From Bacteroidales bacterium (GTDB taxonomy: Bacteria > Bacteroidota > Bacteroidia > Bacteroidales > VadinHA17), in the NCBI GenBank assembly GCA_016928075.1, contig JAFGLJ010000029.1, positions 99,705 through 163,704 of the forward strand: 64,000 bases of DNA, in the 5' to 3' direction. The stretch's first letter is position 1. Each line of letters starts with the position of its first letter. Under the pieces are notes generated by a model, which did not search any database, was not told where the DNA came from, and saw only the letters and a program-made list of their open reading frames with translations. Positions 1 to 9,730 of this stretch are shown piece after piece. The position numbers and the translations under genes were made by a program.

Positions 1-476
1 ATTATCACGGATGATATTTTAAACAGTGGTCCGCTCAATATGAAAGCGCTTGTGGGAAGCTGTGCGTTAAGGTTTGCCAGGTAAGTTGGTGCCTGGAGAA
101 GGAGTATAGCAACAGTAAGGTACCTGGTATACTGGTTCATTTTCCTTCTTCCGCTTTCACCTTCACGCTGCAATTTCTGGAAATATGGAAATACAATTCC
201 AAGGAGCTGTATTACAATCGAGGCTGAGATATAGGGCATGATACCCAGGGCAAATACTGAAGCCTGGGAGAAGGCACCTCCCGAGAACATATCAAGCAGC
301 CCCATTATACCCGATGCTGTCTGGTTTCGGAGTGCATCAAGCTGTGCCGGGTCGACACCAGGCAGGGTAACATACTTACCGAACCTGTAAAGGAGAATAA
401 TTCCAAGAGTATAAATTATTCTGGCCCGGAGGTCTTCAATCTTGAATATGTTTCGTAATGTCTGAATTAATCTCAT
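1..476 (-). CDS. secY: Preprotein translocase subunit SecY, N-terminal part
   Basis: SecY is the channel-forming inner-membrane subunit of the Sec translocon. The window holds only the first ~158 residues; the rest lies beyond the left edge. Reading from the ATG at 476, the protein starts MRLIQTLRNIFKIEDL, followed by a first membrane segment (IIYTLGIILLYRF), the Gly-rich plug region (GIMGLLDMFSGGAFSQ) and a second membrane segment with IMPYISASIVIQLLG, all in the family's usual order. The start codon lies one base after the rplO stop, so it is probably translationally coupled to it. It is the last visible gene of the ribosomal array, the usual place for secY in the spc operon. Confidence 0.95.
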   Translation of the reverse strand, partial: MRLIQTLRNIFKIEDLRARIIYTLGIILLYRFGKYVTLPGVDPAQLDALRNQTASGIMGLLDMFSGGAFSQASVFALGIMPYISASIVIQLLGIVFPYFQKLQREGESGRRKMNQYTRYLTVAILLLQAPTYLANLNAQLPTSAFILSGPLFKISSVI

Positions 477-477
477 C

Positions 478-927
478 CTAATTTATTTTTACTACTTTTC
501 CCTGTTTGGCTTCGATGGCTTCGGCTGCTGCTTTTGAGAAAGCATGGGCGTGTACTTCAAGTTTCCTATCAAGCGATCCTTTAGCCAGGATTTTAACTCT
601 TGCCTTCTTAGAAACCAGTCCTGCTCCAATCAATGTTTCCAGTGTTATGGTATCCAGTTGCTTCTTCTCTGCAAGTTTCTGGAGAGTACTTATATTGATT
701 CCCTTGTATTCAATACGGTTCTGGTTTGTGAAACCGTACTTTGGAACTCTTCTTTGCAGGGGCATCTGACCGCCTTCGAAACCAACTTTCTTTGAGTATC
801 CTGATCTCGATTTCTGTCCTTTGTGGCCCCTGGTGGATGTTCCTCCTCTTCCTGTACCCTGTCCACGTCCCAGGCGTCTGTCCTTTTTAACAATTCCTTC
901 AGCCGGTTTTAGATTACTTAAGTCCAT
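478..927 (-). CDS. rplO: 50S ribosomal protein L15
   Basis: L15 is a late-assembling large-subunit protein. The 149 residues show the typical Gly/Arg/Lys-rich N-terminal tail (RRLGRGQGTGRGGTSTRGHKGQ) and then the GFEGGQMPLQRRVPK block that threads into 23S rRNA. The length is normal for the family. It lies 24 bases after rpmD and one base before secY, the standard spc order L30-L15-SecY. The start is the ATG at 927; there is no competing upstream start in the short gap. Confidence 0.97.
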   Translation of the reverse strand: MDLSNLKPAEGIVKKDRRLGRGQGTGRGGTSTRGHKGQKSRSGYSKKVGFEGGQMPLQRRVPKYGFTNQNRIEYKGINISTLQKLAEKKQLDTITLETLIGAGLVSKKARVKILAKGSLDRKLEVHAHAFSKAAAEAIEAKQGKVVKIN

Positions 928-951
928 TTCAATCAGATATTTTAATTTTCC

Positions 952-1131
952 TTAAATTTCCTCAACTTTCACCAGGTGCTTAACAGCATTTACCATACCC
1001 AGTATCTGTGGTGTGGCTTCATGGTCAACACTCTGGTGCATCTTTTTCAGACCGAGTGCTGCCAGTGTCCTTTTCTGACGCTCAGGCCTGCCAATTTTAG
1101 ATTTTATTTGTGTTACCCGAATCTTTGACAT
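952..1131 (-). CDS. rpmD: 50S ribosomal protein L30
   Basis: This is a 59-residue gene that short-ORF filters miss. Translation from the ATG at 1131 gives MSKIRVTQIKSKIGRPERQ, then an LGLKKMHQSV segment and a C-terminal MVNAVKHLVKVEEI, ending at TAA 952-954. This matches bacterial L30 in length and in the conserved vtqikSkIgr...r.tl..LGLkk pattern. It sits 12 bases after rpsE and 24 before rplO, exactly where L30 belongs in the spc operon. L30 binds 5S/23S rRNA on the large subunit. Confidence 0.95.
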   Translation of the reverse strand: MSKIRVTQIKSKIGRPERQKRTLAALGLKKMHQSVDHEATPQILGMVNAVKHLVKVEEI

Positions 1132-1143
1132 GATGATATATTT

Positions 1144-1665
1144 CTATCCGTTAAATACTTTATCTAGCGGTATTGACCTGTTATTAGCGACTGTATAGGC
1201 ATCCCTGAGTTCCGTTAGTGCTTCAAAGGTTGCTTTTACGAGGTTATGGGGGTTAGATGAGCCCTTTGATTTGGCCAGCACATTTTTTATTCCCACACTT
1301 TCCAGTACAGCACGCATAGCACCACCTGCTTTTACACCGGTACCTTCAGAAGCCGGTTTCAGAAAAACCGACGCTCCACCATACTTTGCATACTGGACAT
1401 GCGGTATTGTACCATTAATTACCGGCACCCGTATCAGGTTTTTCTTTGCATCTTCAACTCCCTTTGCTATAGCTGTGGTCACCTCATTGGCTTTGCCCAG
1501 TCCGTGGCCGGCAACACCATCTTCGTTACCTACTACCACAATCGCAGAAAAGCTGAATGTACGGCCTCCCTTTGTCACCTTCGTAACCCTCTGGATACTT
1601 ACGAGCCTGTCTTTTAACTCAAGATCAATCGTCTTTACTCTTTTAATTTCTTTTGCCATATTCAT
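1144..1665 (-). CDS. rpsE: 30S ribosomal protein S5
   Basis: S5 lies at the mRNA entry side of the small subunit and affects decoding accuracy. The 173-residue protein has the N-terminal double-stranded RNA-binding domain ([20 protein letters not shown], then [18 protein letters not shown]) and the C-terminal S5 domain ([31 protein letters not shown]). Length is normal. The gene begins immediately after the rplR stop. ATG at 1665 and a second ATG at 1659 (MAKEIKR) are both possible; the second resembles many homologues. Confidence 0.97.
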   Translation of the reverse strand: MNMAKEIKRVKTIDLELKDRLVSIQRVTKVTKGGRTFSFSAIVVVGNEDGVAGHGLGKANEVTTAIAKGVEDAKKNLIRVPVINGTIPHVQYAKYGGASVFLKPASEGTGVKAGGAMRAVLESVGIKNVLAKSKGSSNPHNLVKATFEALTELRDAYTVANNRSIPLDKVFNG

Positions 1666-2025
1666 TTAGAATTTTAAACCACCTTCACGGGCTGCTTCCG
1701 CAAGCGATTTTACCCTTCCATGATACTTATAACCACCCCTGTCGAAGACTATAGCTTCAATACCGGCTTGTTTACATTTACTTGCCAGCAATTTCCCTAC
1801 CATGGCTGCCTGTTCTGTCTTGTTGCCTTTATCAGCAGAGGCAATTTCTTTTTCCCTTGATGAAGCCGACAGCAAGGTTTTCCTGTTTTCATCATCAATA
1901 ACCTGCGCATAAATCTGCTTGTTACTTCTGAAAACTGCCACTCTTGGCCTTTCTGAAGTACCAAGTACTTTTTTGCGTATTCTCAGTTTTATCCTTTTTC
2001 TTCTTTCTGTTTTAGATAAGCTCAT
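1666..2025 (-). CDS. rplR: 50S ribosomal protein L18
   Basis: L18 binds 5S rRNA and fixes it to the large subunit. It is 119 residues from the ATG at 2025; a GTG codon directly upstream (2026-2028) would add one residue but the ATG is preferred. Seen: basic N-terminus ([16 protein letters not shown]), the [20 protein letters not shown] core, and the closing [24 protein letters not shown], all diagnostic for L18. It lies 17 bases after rplF and directly abuts rpsE. Confidence 0.97.
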   Translation of the reverse strand: MSLSKTERRKRIKLRIRKKVLGTSERPRVAVFRSNKQIYAQVIDDENRKTLLSASSREKEIASADKGNKTEQAAMVGKLLASKCKQAGIEAIVFDRGGYKYHGRVKSLAEAAREGGLKF

Positions 2026-2042
2026 CACTCGATTATTTAATA

Positions 2043-2597
2043 TTATACACTTGCTGACTTACCGGCTTTTCTTCTGAGATGTTCTCCGACGAACTTAATG
2101 CCTTTGCCTTTGTATGGTTCAGGTGGACGGAGTGATCTTATCTTTGCTGCTACATGTCCTATAAGCTGTTTATCGACACTGCTGAGTGTAATCACAGGAT
2201 TACTTCTTCTTTCTGTTTTTGCTTCAACCTTTACTTCGGCAGGTAATTCAATCACTATATCATGCGACAGCCCTACACTGAGCTCCAGTCTTTGACCGTT
2301 TGCCTCAGCACGGAATCCGACACCAACCAGTTCAAGTTGCTTTGTATATCCTTCGGATACACCCACCACAGCATTGTTTATCAACGCCCTGTACAAACCA
2401 TGCAATGATTTATGCTTCTTTGATTCAGAAGGACGTTTTATATTGACTGTATTGTCTTCAACTTCCACCATTATTTCTTTATCAACGCTGACTGATATCT
2501 CGCCCAGTGGACCTTTAAGGTTGACTTTATTATCATCAGTAACATTAACTGTTACCCCTGATGGAAGACTTACGGGTAGATTTCCTATTCGTGACAT
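2043..2597 (-). CDS. rplF: 50S ribosomal protein L6
   Basis: L6 lies near the GTPase-associated factor-binding site of the large subunit. The 184-residue sequence shows the two tandem L6 folds: [15 protein letters not shown] with VNLKGPLGE in the first, and the signature [22 protein letters not shown] in the second. Length is normal. It is 18 bases after rpsH and 17 before rplR, the standard S8-L6-L18 order. Confidence 0.97.
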   Translation of the reverse strand: MSRIGNLPVSLPSGVTVNVTDDNKVNLKGPLGEISVSVDKEIMVEVEDNTVNIKRPSESKKHKSLHGLYRALINNAVVGVSEGYTKQLELVGVGFRAEANGQRLELSVGLSHDIVIELPAEVKVEAKTERRSNPVITLSSVDKQLIGHVAAKIRSLRPPEPYKGKGIKFVGEHLRRKAGKSASV

Positions 2598-2615
2598 TTT
2601 AAAATAATCCTCTTT

Positions 2616-3011
2616 TTAATAAACATAACACAATACTTCACCACCAACTTTCAGTTTCCTTGCTTCCTTATCGGTAATAACACCCTGTGATGTTGACAGG
2701 ATAGCAATGCCCAGCCCGTTAAGGACCCGTGGCAGTTTATCCACACTGGCATATTTCCTCAATCCGGGGCGACTTATCCGCTCCAGAGATTTAATAGCTG
2801 AAACCTTACTTTCGGGATGGTATTTAAGGGCGATTTTGATAATCCCCTGAGTACCATCATCAACATATTTATAACTAAGGATATATCCCTTTTCATATAA
2901 TATTTTTGTAATATCCTTCTTCAGATTTGATGCAGGAATTTCCACCACTTTATGTTTGGCGGTAATAGCATTCCTTATTCTGGTAAGAAAATCTGCAATT
3001 GGATCAGTCAT
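2616..3011 (-). CDS. rpsH: 30S ribosomal protein S8
   Basis: S8 is a primary 16S rRNA-binding protein; in Escherichia coli it also represses the spc operon. The 131-residue protein begins [16 protein letters not shown] and ends with the conserved [16 protein letters not shown] and GGEVLCYVY segments. Both S8 domains are complete. It is 25 bases after rpsN and 18 before rplF. I did not identify an S8 operator in this array. Confidence 0.97.
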   Translation of the reverse strand: MTDPIADFLTRIRNAITAKHKVVEIPASNLKKDITKILYEKGYILSYKYVDDGTQGIIKIALKYHPESKVSAIKSLERISRPGLRKYASVDKLPRVLNGLGIAILSTSQGVITDKEARKLKVGGEVLCYVY

Positions 3012-3036
3012 TCTTTCTAGTTTTAAAAATTAATTT

Positions 3037-3306
3037 TTACCAGCTGGCTTTTTTAACGCCAGGTATTAGTCCTTCCGAAGCCATTTCCCTGAAGGTTATA
3101 CGGCTAATTCCGAATTGTCTCATATATCCTCTCGGCCTGCCTGTAATACTGCAACGGTTATGTAAACGTATAGGGTTTGAATTTCGTGGCAGACGGCTAA
3201 GGCCAACATAATCTCCTTCAGTCTTAAGCCTGGCTCTTTTAGCTTCAAATTTCTTAACAAGCCTTGCACGTTTTACCTCACGGGCTTTCATTGATTCTTT
3301 AGCCAT
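3037..3306 (-). CDS. rpsN: 30S ribosomal protein S14 (zinc-free form)
   Basis: S14 is a head protein of the small subunit. The 89-residue length and the absence of paired CxxC motifs (only one Cys, in [15 protein letters not shown]) mark the long zinc-independent form, not the short zinc-ribbon form. The closing [15 protein letters not shown]...GVKKASW is typical. It lies 6 bases after rplE and 25 before rpsH. Using the zinc-free form means this paralogue needs no zinc-responsive swap. Confidence 0.97.
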   Translation of the reverse strand: MAKESMKAREVKRARLVKKFEAKRARLKTEGDYVGLSRLPRNSNPIRLHNRCSITGRPRGYMRQFGISRITFREMASEGLIPGVKKASW

Positions 3307-3312
3307 AATTTA

Positions 3313-3864
3313 TCAGTTTTTTTGTGTTTTAAATGGTAAGCCATAATGGCGCAATAAAGCAAATCCTTCTTCATCGGTTTTGGCTGAAGTAACAAATGTG
3401 ATCTGTAATCCCATTATTTTTACCACCTTATCAATATCTATCTCCGGAAAGATAATCTGTTCTGTTATCCCCAGAGTGTAATTTCCACGTCCGTCGAGCT
3501 TATTGCTAATGCCTTTAAAGTCGCGAATACGAGGCAGTGCAACCCTGACGAGTCTTTCAAGGAATTCGTACATCTTCTCTCTCCTGAGAGTTGTCATCAC
3601 ACCAATAGGCATGTTTCTTCTCAGTTTGAAGTTGGAGATATCCTTTGTTGAAACAGTCTGAACAGACTTCTGTCCTGATATAGCAGTTATTTCCTCTGTA
3701 CCAACATCGATAAGTCTCTTGTCAGCGATAGACTGTCCTATCCCCTGGTTTATTATTATCTTCTCAAGGCGCGGAACCTGCATGACGGTTTTATAACCAA
3801 ATTCCTTCATTAGTGCAGGAACGATCTCTTCCCTGTATTTTTTATGTAAAGTAGGCGTATACAT
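3313..3864 (-). CDS. rplE: 50S ribosomal protein L5
   Basis: L5 contacts 5S rRNA and P-site tRNA in the central protuberance. The 183-residue protein shows the family blocks [44 protein letters not shown] and [20 protein letters not shown]. Its ATG (3862-3864) shares a base with the TAA of rplX (3864-3866), a one-base overlap that suggests coupled translation. It lies 6 bases before rpsN. Confidence 0.97.
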   Translation of the reverse strand: MYTPTLHKKYREEIVPALMKEFGYKTVMQVPRLEKIIINQGIGQSIADKRLIDVGTEEITAISGQKSVQTVSTKDISNFKLRRNMPIGVMTTLRREKMYEFLERLVRVALPRIRDFKGISNKLDGRGNYTLGITEQIIFPEIDIDKVVKIMGLQITFVTSAKTDEEGFALLRHYGLPFKTQKN

Positions 3865-4187
3865 TATTTGATCTCCTCTCCTGATTTTTTAGAATAACGC
3901 ACAAGCTTCTCTTTCTTATTTAATTTCCTGCCCACGCGAGTACCATCACCTGAAGCAGGATCAACTAACATCAGATTTGAAATATGTATAGTAGCTTCCT
4001 TCTTTATTATCCCACCCTGGGGATTCTGGGCATTAGGCTTGGTATGTTTTAAAACCATGTTCACACCTTCAACTATTGCCCTTTTTTTCTTTCTGTCAAC
4101 TTCCAGAACACGGCCTCGTTGTCCTTTCGATTCACCTGTTATCACTACAACAGTATCTCCTTTTTTGACATGTAGTTTTTCTTGCAT
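3864..4187 (-). CDS. rplX: 50S ribosomal protein L24
   Basis: L24 is an early assembly protein with a KOW RNA-binding motif. The frame is open further upstream, but I place the start at the ATG at 4187, giving [18 protein letters not shown] and 107 residues. An upstream start at 4229 would run back into rplN and add residues that do not look like L24. Seen: the KOW motif ([20 protein letters not shown]) and the conserved [18 protein letters not shown]. It overlaps rplE by one base. Confidence 0.96.
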   Translation of the reverse strand: MQEKLHVKKGDTVVVITGESKGQRGRVLEVDRKKKRAIVEGVNMVLKHTKPNAQNPQGGIIKKEATIHISNLMLVDPASGDGTRVGRKLNKKEKLVRYSKKSGEEIK

Positions 4188-4200
4188 TGCTTTAATTTTA

Positions 4201-4566
4201 CTATAACACTTCAGGTGCCAGTGATACAATCTTCATATATTTTTCACGTAATTCCCTGGCCACAGGTCCGAAAATACGGGTACCGCGCACCTCATCCAGG
4301 TTATTCAGCAGCACAACTGCGTTATCATCAAAACGGATATAAGAGCCATCGGCCCTTCGTATTTCCTTGTTTGTTCTTACGACCACAGCTTTGGAAACCA
4401 TTCCTTTTTTAGCCTCTCCTGAAGGGATAGCGCTTTTCACTGTGACCACGACCTTATCACCTATAGAAGCATACTTTTTTCTGCTTCCACCAAGCACTCT
4501 TATTACCAGTACCTCCTTGGCGCCGGTATTATCAGCTACAGATAGTTTACTTTCCTGTTGTACCAT
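4201..4566 (-). CDS. rplN: 50S ribosomal protein L14
   Basis: L14 lies at the subunit interface and helps form intersubunit bridges. The 121-residue sequence starts [19 protein letters not shown] and contains [30 protein letters not shown] and the C-terminal [15 protein letters not shown], all diagnostic. It is 2 bases after rpsQ and 13 before rplX, in standard S17-L14-L24 order. Confidence 0.97.
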   Translation of the reverse strand: MVQQESKLSVADNTGAKEVLVIRVLGGSRKKYASIGDKVVVTVKSAIPSGEAKKGMVSKAVVVRTNKEIRRADGSYIRFDDNAVVLLNNLDEVRGTRIFGPVARELREKYMKIVSLAPEVL

Positions 4567-4568
4567 AA

Positions 4569-4823
4569 TTACTTGACTCTTTCAATTACTTCAACCAATC
4601 TCCAGGATTTTCTCTTGCTCAGAGGCCTGGTTTCCATAATACGCACGGTATCTCCAATGTTACATGTATTTTCCTCATCATGTGCAAGAAGCTTCTTTGT
4701 TTTGTTCACAAACTTACCGTAAATAGGATGTTTAACCTTTCTTTTTACGGCAACGGTAATTGATTTGTCCATTTTATTACTGACAACAATACCTGTGCGT
4801 TCTTTTCTTAAATTTCTTTCCAT
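4569..4823 (-). CDS. rpsQ: 30S ribosomal protein S17
   Basis: S17 is a primary 16S-binding OB-fold protein. The 84 residues include [20 protein letters not shown] and the signature [21 protein letters not shown], followed by [18 protein letters not shown]. It is 8 bases after rpmC and 2 before rplN. Length and order are standard. Confidence 0.97.
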   Translation of the reverse strand: MERNLRKERTGIVVSNKMDKSITVAVKRKVKHPIYGKFVNKTKKLLAHDEENTCNIGDTVRIMETRPLSKRKSWRLVEVIERVK

Positions 4824-4831
4824 TGTTGATA

Positions 4832-5068
4832 CTAGCTATTTTGTTCTTCATTCAACTCTTTCTGCCCATTTTGTTGTTCAATCAACTCTCTGTGGCGTAA
4901 CTCAGTTAGCAATCTTGCTATATTACCTCTTGTTTCCTTTATCTTATTAGGATTATCAAGTGGTGTAATTGCATGATTAAGTCTCATGCGCACGAGTGAT
5001 GTTCTTTCATTATCAATCCTTTCAAGGATCTCCTGGGTTGTCAATTCCCTTATTTCTGAACTTTTCAT
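4832..5068 (-). CDS. rpmC: 50S ribosomal protein L29
   Basis: L29 lies near the polypeptide exit tunnel and forms part of the docking site for trigger factor and SRP. The 78-residue protein has the typical two-helix shape: [19 protein letters not shown] and a second helix with [14 protein letters not shown]. The tail ([16 protein letters not shown]) is Gln/Glu-rich and about 10-15 residues longer than the shortest homologues. It is 11 bases after rplP and 8 before rpsQ. Confidence 0.95.
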   Translation of the reverse strand: MKSSEIRELTTQEILERIDNERTSLVRMRLNHAITPLDNPNKIKETRGNIARLLTELRHRELIEQQNGQKELNEEQNS

Positions 5069-5079
5069 TTCACTACTCT

Positions 5080-5502
5080 TTATTCTTGAACATAATCATA
5101 CCTAACTATAAACTTGGTAGTAATAGGCAGTTTCTGCGCTCCCAGTCTCAATGCTTCCCTTGCAACATCAAAGGGCACACCTTCACATTCCATGATTATC
5201 CTTCCGGGAGTTACCGGTGCAACAAATCCTTCAGGAGCACCTTTACCTTTACCCATCCTTACCTCTGCGGGTTTTTTCGTTATGGGCTTATCGGGGAAGA
5301 TACGTATCCACAGCTGCCCTTCACGTTTCATGTGACGCGTAACTGCCTGACGAGCTGACTCGATCTGTCTTCCGGTGATCCATGCAGACTCCAGTGCCTT
5401 AATGCCAAAGGACCCGAAAGCAAGCTGATTACCTCTCTGGGCATTTCCTTTCATCCTTCCTTTCTGACGTCTTCTGTATTTTGTTTTTTTAGGTTGTAAC
5501 AT
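5080..5502 (-). CDS. rplP: 50S ribosomal protein L16
   Basis: L16 helps position A-site tRNA. The 140-residue protein starts [19 protein letters not shown] and shows the family blocks [39 protein letters not shown] and [16 protein letters not shown] 66-base gap separates it from rpsC upstream, the widest in the array, and that gap holds an imperfect hairpin. It is 11 bases before rpmC. Confidence 0.97.
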   Translation of the reverse strand: MLQPKKTKYRRRQKGRMKGNAQRGNQLAFGSFGIKALESAWITGRQIESARQAVTRHMKREGQLWIRIFPDKPITKKPAEVRMGKGKGAPEGFVAPVTPGRIIMECEGVPFDVAREALRLGAQKLPITTKFIVRYDYVQE

Positions 5503-5540
5503 TTCTTACTATCTTAAAATCCTGCTATCTAGTATCTTTT

Positions 5541-5560
5541 GAGACGCGATGAACCGTGTC
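5541..5560. repeat. Imperfect palindrome between rpsC and rplP
   Basis: The longest gap in the ribosomal array (5503-5568) holds AGACGCG and CGTGTCT, which pair in six of seven positions around a short loop. It resembles the GAGACGCG...CGCGTCTC intergenic palindromes found in many bacterial genomes. No T-tract follows, so it does not look like a terminator; it could be an RNA processing or stabilising hairpin, or an old repeat insertion. Confidence 0.4.
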
Positions 5561-5568
5561 TTTACATA

Positions 5569-6273
5569 TCATTTTTTTCTTTTTCTGATTCCGGATCCCC
5601 TTGCTGCTTTCTGACTTTTTATTGCAATATCCGGTGAAAGGTCACGCTTACCATAAACTTCACCATTGCATATCCATATCTTTATCCCTATTAACCCAAC
5701 CTTTGTAAGTGCCTCGGCCAGTGCATAATCGATATCAGCCCTGAATGTGTGCAGAGGTATACGACCTTCCTTGTAAGTCTCATTTCTTGCCATTTCGGCT
5801 CCACCAAGTCGGCCTGAAACAAGCACTTTTATACCTTCAGCACCCATCCTCATTGTGGAAGCTATAGCCATTTTAATGGCCCGGCGGTACGAAATCTTAC
5901 CCTCAATCTGTCGAGCAATATTATTTGCAACAATTGTGGCGTCAAGTTCAGGACGTTTAACTTCAAAAATATTTATCTGTACTTCCTTTTTGGTTATCTT
6001 CTTTAATTCTTCTTTAAGTTTATCAACTTCCTGTCCGCCTTTACCTATTATTATACCAGGGCGAGCAGTGTTTACAGTAACAGTAATAAGTTTAAGTGTT
6101 CTTTCAATAATTATCTTGGATATACTGGCCTTTGCCAGCCTGGCATTAAGGTATTCCCTTATCCTGGTATCTTCAACCAGTTTTCCGGAGAAATCCTTGC
6201 CACCGTACCAGTTTGAATCCCAGCCTTTTATTATACCAAGCCTATTACCTATCGGATTTACTTTTTGTCCCAT
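5569..6273 (-). CDS. rpsC: 30S ribosomal protein S3
   Basis: S3 lines the mRNA entry channel and has helicase-associated function there. The 234-residue protein has the N-terminal start [20 protein letters not shown], the KH RNA-binding motif ([18 protein letters not shown]), and the C-terminal S3 domain ([38 protein letters not shown]). It is 5 bases after rplV and 66 before rplP. Confidence 0.97.
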   Translation of the reverse strand: MGQKVNPIGNRLGIIKGWDSNWYGGKDFSGKLVEDTRIREYLNARLAKASISKIIIERTLKLITVTVNTARPGIIIGKGGQEVDKLKEELKKITKKEVQINIFEVKRPELDATIVANNIARQIEGKISYRRAIKMAIASTMRMGAEGIKVLVSGRLGGAEMARNETYKEGRIPLHTFRADIDYALAEALTKVGLIGIKIWICNGEVYGKRDLSPDIAIKSQKAARGSGIRKRKK

Positions 6274-6278
6274 CTATT

Positions 6279-6704
6279 TTATTTTGATGAATTTTCTATT
6301 TCTTCTTCCTTATTCAAACTATCAAGAATAAGTGTTACATGATTGGATCTTTTTCTTATCCTGTAGGCACGCCCCTGCGGGGCTGTTTGCAGCCTCTTCA
6401 GTGTACGTCCCTGGTTAACAAAAGCCTCTTTAACATAAAGTTTACTTTCTTCAATACGCACACCCTCGTTTTTTGCCTGCCAGTTGGCTATTGCCGAAAG
6501 AAGAAGTTTTTCAACATTGTGTGAAGCTTCCTTCGAACTGTATTTCAAAACATCAAGGGCTTTGTTAACTTCCATACCTTTGATCATATCCGTTACCAGC
6601 CTCATTTTACGCGGAGAGGTAGGGCAGTTTCTCAGGACTGCCTGATATGTTTTAAGTTTCTCCTCTTTACGCTTTTCAGCTGAAATTCTTTTTCTTGCAC
6701 CCAT
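6279..6704 (-). CDS. rplV: 50S ribosomal protein L22
   Basis: L22 reaches into the peptide exit tunnel with a beta-hairpin that influences macrolide binding and nascent-chain sensing. The 141-residue protein shows [20 protein letters not shown] and the hairpin region [21 protein letters not shown] with the following SNHVTLIL. The C-terminus carries an acidic tail ([11 protein letters not shown]). It is 31 bases after rpsS and 5 before rpsC. Confidence 0.97.
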   Translation of the reverse strand: MGARKRISAEKRKEEKLKTYQAVLRNCPTSPRKMRLVTDMIKGMEVNKALDVLKYSSKEASHNVEKLLLSAIANWQAKNEGVRIEESKLYVKEAFVNQGRTLKRLQTAPQGRAYRIRKRSNHVTLILDSLNKEEEIENSSK

Positions 6705-6735
6705 TTGTCAGGTTTTTTATCTTATCAAATAATCT

Positions 6736-7002
6736 TTATCTCTGTTTGCCACCATGCCCCCTGAAAATACGGGTTGGAGCAAATTCACCCAGTTTATGAC
6801 CTACCATGTTTTCAGTTATATAGACAGGGATGAATTTATTTCCATTATGAACAGCAATTGTATGACCTACGAAATCCGGTGATATCACCGATCTTCTCGA
6901 CCATGTTTTAATCACTGATTTTTTCCCTGAGTCGTTCATTTCTGTCACTCTTTTTTCGAGCTTAAAGTCGATAAACGGTCCTTTTTTAATAGATCTGGTC
7001 AT
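6736..7002 (-). CDS. rpsS: 30S ribosomal protein S19
   Basis: S19 forms intersubunit bridges from the small-subunit head. The 88-residue protein starts [19 protein letters not shown] and ends with the signature [40 protein letters not shown] is also diagnostic. It is 13 bases after rplB and 31 before rplV. Length and order are standard. Confidence 0.97.
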   Translation of the reverse strand: MTRSIKKGPFIDFKLEKRVTEMNDSGKKSVIKTWSRRSVISPDFVGHTIAVHNGNKFIPVYITENMVGHKLGEFAPTRIFRGHGGKQR

Positions 7003-7015
7003 ATTATTAAGTCAA

Positions 7016-7840
7016 TTATTTTTTCCTTTTTTCAATAATATATTTATTGGAATATTTCTTCTTGCTCCTTGTCTTGTAACCTTTTGCAGGCAGACCTGTT
7101 CGTGAACGCGGGTGTCCTCCTGAAGCACGTCCTTCACCTCCACCCATAGGATGGTCAACCGGGTTCATTGCAACACCTCTTGTTCTTGGTCTGCGTCCAA
7201 GCCACCTGCTGCGGCCGGCCTTACCTGATATTTCCAGTATATGATCAGGATTTGACACTGTTCCCACTGTAGCCCTGCACTGTACCAGTACAATCCTTGT
7301 TTCGCCCGAGGGCAGTTTTACAGTGGCATATTTTCCTTCCCTTGCCACAAGCTGTGCATATGAACCGGCACTTCTTGCCATTGCACCGCCCTTACCCGGT
7401 TTAATTTCAATATTATGGATAATGGTACCCAGCGGCATATCTGAGAGGGGTAATGCATTACCTACCTCGGGGGCAACTCCCTTACCTGATACAACAGTCT
7501 CCCCAACCTGTAATCCCTGGGGAGCAATAATATACCTCTTTTCGCCATCTTCGTAGAACAACAGAGCAATTCTTGCTGAACGGTTGGGGTCATACTCTAT
7601 CGATTTAACGGTTGCCTTTACTCCATCTTTATCGCGTCTGAAGTCAATTTCCCTGTATCTTCTCTTGTGACCTCCACCAATGTACCTCATTGTCATCCGT
7701 CCACTATTATTCCTTCCCCCGCTTTTTTTCAATGGGCGCAGGAGCGATTTTTCAGGTTCAGTAACCGTTATAGTATCACGGGAGCTGATTATTTTATGCC
7801 TCTGACCTGGTGTTACAGGTTTAATTTTTCTAACTGCCAT
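7016..7840 (-). CDS. rplB: 50S ribosomal protein L2
   Basis: L2 is required for subunit association and peptidyl-transferase assembly. I choose the ATG at 7840 ([17 protein letters not shown]), giving 274 residues; the frame extends to 7870 but that would overlap the end of rplW. Conserved blocks include [34 protein letters not shown] and the C-terminal [19 protein letters not shown] with the conserved His near the catalytic centre. It is 7 bases after rplW and 13 before rpsS. Confidence 0.97.
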   Translation of the reverse strand: MAVRKIKPVTPGQRHKIISSRDTITVTEPEKSLLRPLKKSGGRNNSGRMTMRYIGGGHKRRYREIDFRRDKDGVKATVKSIEYDPNRSARIALLFYEDGEKRYIIAPQGLQVGETVVSGKGVAPEVGNALPLSDMPLGTIIHNIEIKPGKGGAMARSAGSYAQLVAREGKYATVKLPSGETRIVLVQCRATVGTVSNPDHILEISGKAGRSRWLGRRPRTRGVAMNPVDHPMGGGEGRASGGHPRSRTGLPAKGYKTRSKKKYSNKYIIEKRKK

Positions 7841-7847
7841 AATCCAA

Positions 7848-8138
7848 TTATATATTGCTATAGAAATCAATTGTCTCGCCCTCGGCCACTGTTATGATAG
7901 CCTTCTTATAAACAGGTGTCCGACCGGACATTATACCTGACTTTGTATAGCGTACCTTCTTTTTGCCATTATAGATCATAGTCTTAACCGATTCAACGGT
8001 CACACCATACATTTCTTCAACGGCTTTCTTAATCTGTACCTTATTTGCATCTTTCGCAACTATGAAGCCATAACGATTGAATTTATCGCTCTGGTTAGTC
8101 ATTTTTTCTGTTACTATCGGCTTCAGTAAAATATCCAT
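7848..8138 (-). CDS. rplW: 50S ribosomal protein L23
   Basis: L23 lies at the exit of the peptide tunnel and is a docking site for trigger factor. I place the start at the ATG at 8138 ([16 protein letters not shown]), giving 96 residues; an upstream start at 8198 would run into rplD. Seen: the LLKPIVTEK signature and [20 protein letters not shown]. It is 13 bases after rplD and 7 before rplB. Confidence 0.96.
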   Translation of the reverse strand: MDILLKPIVTEKMTNQSDKFNRYGFIVAKDANKVQIKKAVEEMYGVTVESVKTMIYNGKKKVRYTKSGIMSGRTPVYKKAIITVAEGETIDFYSNI

Positions 8139-8151
8139 TACTAAAAGTTTT

Positions 8152-8781
8152 CTAATTTTTAAATGTTGAATGCAAAACGTCAACGGCGCTCTCGACAAGG
8201 ATTAAAACCGAAGCTTTTGTAATTATGTAAGTGTTTAACTCTTCGCTAGTTACAACTTCGATATCCTTCAAATTTCGAGATGACAAATATACATTTTTAT
8301 TTGGTTCCGGAAAAACTATCAGGGATTTTTTGCCCGCCAGGTTCAGATTAGCCTCCAGTCTTGCAAGTTCCCTTGTTTTCGGTTCTTCAAAACTGAAGTC
8401 CTCCAGAACAATAATACTTTTGCTTTTTGCCTTGTAAGCAAGGGCAGATTTTCTGGCCAGTTGCTTTATTTTCTTATTAAGCTTAAAGCCATAGAATCTT
8501 GGTCTTGGGCCGAACACACGTCCGCCTCCCCTGAAAATAGGGTTTTTAATATCACCGAAGCGGGCGGTACCTGTGCCTTTTTGTCTTTTTATCTTACGGG
8601 TACTCCCAGTGACATCGCCTCTTTCTTTGGTACTGTGTGTCCCCTGCCTCCTGTTAGCCATATACTGTTTCGTGTCGAGGTATATAGCATGGTCATTAGG
8701 TTCAATACCAAATATTGTATCATCGAGGCTTACTTTTCTTCCGGTATCTTTACCTTCTATATCTAATACTGCTATTTTCAT
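8152..8781 (-). CDS. rplD: 50S ribosomal protein L4
   Basis: L4 lines the exit tunnel with an extended loop and in E. coli regulates the S10 operon. The 209-residue protein has the N-terminal core ([17 protein letters not shown]), the tunnel-loop region ([30 protein letters not shown]) and a complete C-terminal domain. Its ATG shares one base with the rplC stop at 8781. It is 13 bases before rplW. Confidence 0.97.
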   Translation of the reverse strand: MKIAVLDIEGKDTGRKVSLDDTIFGIEPNDHAIYLDTKQYMANRRQGTHSTKERGDVTGSTRKIKRQKGTGTARFGDIKNPIFRGGGRVFGPRPRFYGFKLNKKIKQLARKSALAYKAKSKSIIVLEDFSFEEPKTRELARLEANLNLAGKKSLIVFPEPNKNVYLSSRNLKDIEVVTSEELNTYIITKASVLILVESAVDVLHSTFKN

Positions 8782-9401
8782 TACTTTGTAATTATTAAGT
8801 AACCACCTTTAGGACCGGGAACCGATCCTTTTACTATCAACAAATTACTGTCAGGAATGAGTTTAATAACCCGGAGGCTTATTGCCATAACCTTGTTATC
8901 TCCTTTATGCCCGGCCATTTTCATTCCTTTGAATACTTTGGATGGATAAGATGATGCACCAAGTGATCCCGGTGCCCTTTGCCTGTTGTGCTGTCCGTGA
9001 GTGATATCACCAACGCCCCTGAAGGAATGGCGTTTTACCACACCTTGGAAACCTTTTCCTTTTGACCATCCCCTTACGTCAAGCCATGTATCATCATCAA
9101 ACAGGTTTACATCGAGAACATCACCGGTTTTATATTTCCCCTTGGGGAAACCGGTAAATTCAATGACCATCTTTTTAGGACCTGTACTGGCCTTTTTAAA
9201 ATGACCTATCTCAGCCTTTGTACTGTTCTTTTCTTTCTTATCATCATAGCCCAGCTGCAGTGCATTGTAACCGTCATTTTCTTCAGTTTTGATCTGGGTA
9301 ACAACACAAGGTCCGGCTTCGATTACCGTACAAGGAATATTTTTTCCGTTTTCATCGAAAACAGAAGTCATCCCAACTTTTTTACCTATTAATCCCTGCA
9401 T
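8781..9401 (-). CDS. rplC: 50S ribosomal protein L3
   Basis: L3 is a primary assembly protein that reaches the peptidyl-transferase centre. The 206-residue protein starts [19 protein letters not shown] and contains the central [20 protein letters not shown] and the [20 protein letters not shown] extension near the active site. It overlaps the rplD start by one base and is 21 bases after rpsJ. Confidence 0.97.
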   Translation of the reverse strand: MQGLIGKKVGMTSVFDENGKNIPCTVIEAGPCVVTQIKTEENDGYNALQLGYDDKKEKNSTKAEIGHFKKASTGPKKMVIEFTGFPKGKYKTGDVLDVNLFDDDTWLDVRGWSKGKGFQGVVKRHSFRGVGDITHGQHNRQRAPGSLGASSYPSKVFKGMKMAGHKGDNKVMAISLRVIKLIPDSNLLIVKGSVPGPKGGYLIITK

Positions 9402-9422
9402 TTTTCTAAGTCTTTACTGGTT

Positions 9423-9728
9423 TCACACTTTGATTTCTACTTCCACACCGCTTGGCAACTCGAGTTTCATTAATGCATCAATTGTCTTTGGCGTTGAGCT
9501 GTAAATATCGAGCAGCCTTTTGTAGCTAGACAACTGGAATTGCTCTCTCGACTTTTTATTTACGAATGTTGACCGGAGTACAGTAAACACTCTCTTATGT
9601 GTCGGCAGAGGTATAGGGCCACTTACGACAGCACCAGTAGATTTTACCGTCTTAACGATCTTCTCTGCGGATTTATCCACGAGGTTGTGATCATAAGATT
9701 TCAGTTTAATACGAATTTTCTGACTCAT
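9423..9728 (-). CDS. rpsJ: 30S ribosomal protein S10
   Basis: S10 is a small-subunit head protein that also pairs with NusB in antitermination. The 101-residue protein has [20 protein letters not shown], the loop [19 protein letters not shown] and the C-terminal [13 protein letters not shown]. It starts only 2 bases after fusA; there is no tuf gene between them, so the str and S10 operons are joined, as in other Bacteroidota. Confidence 0.97.
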   Translation of the reverse strand: MSQKIRIKLKSYDHNLVDKSAEKIVKTVKSTGAVVSGPIPLPTHKRVFTVLRSTFVNKKSREQFQLSSYKRLLDIYSSTPKTIDALMKLELPSGVEVEIKV

Positions 9729-9730
9729 CT

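Noticed and set aside
3864..4229. Longer L24 start at 4229
   Set aside because: It overlaps rplN and adds residues not found in L24; the ATG at 4187 fits.
7016..7870. Longer L2 start at 7870
   Set aside because: It overlaps rplW; MAVRKIKP at 7840 matches the family start.
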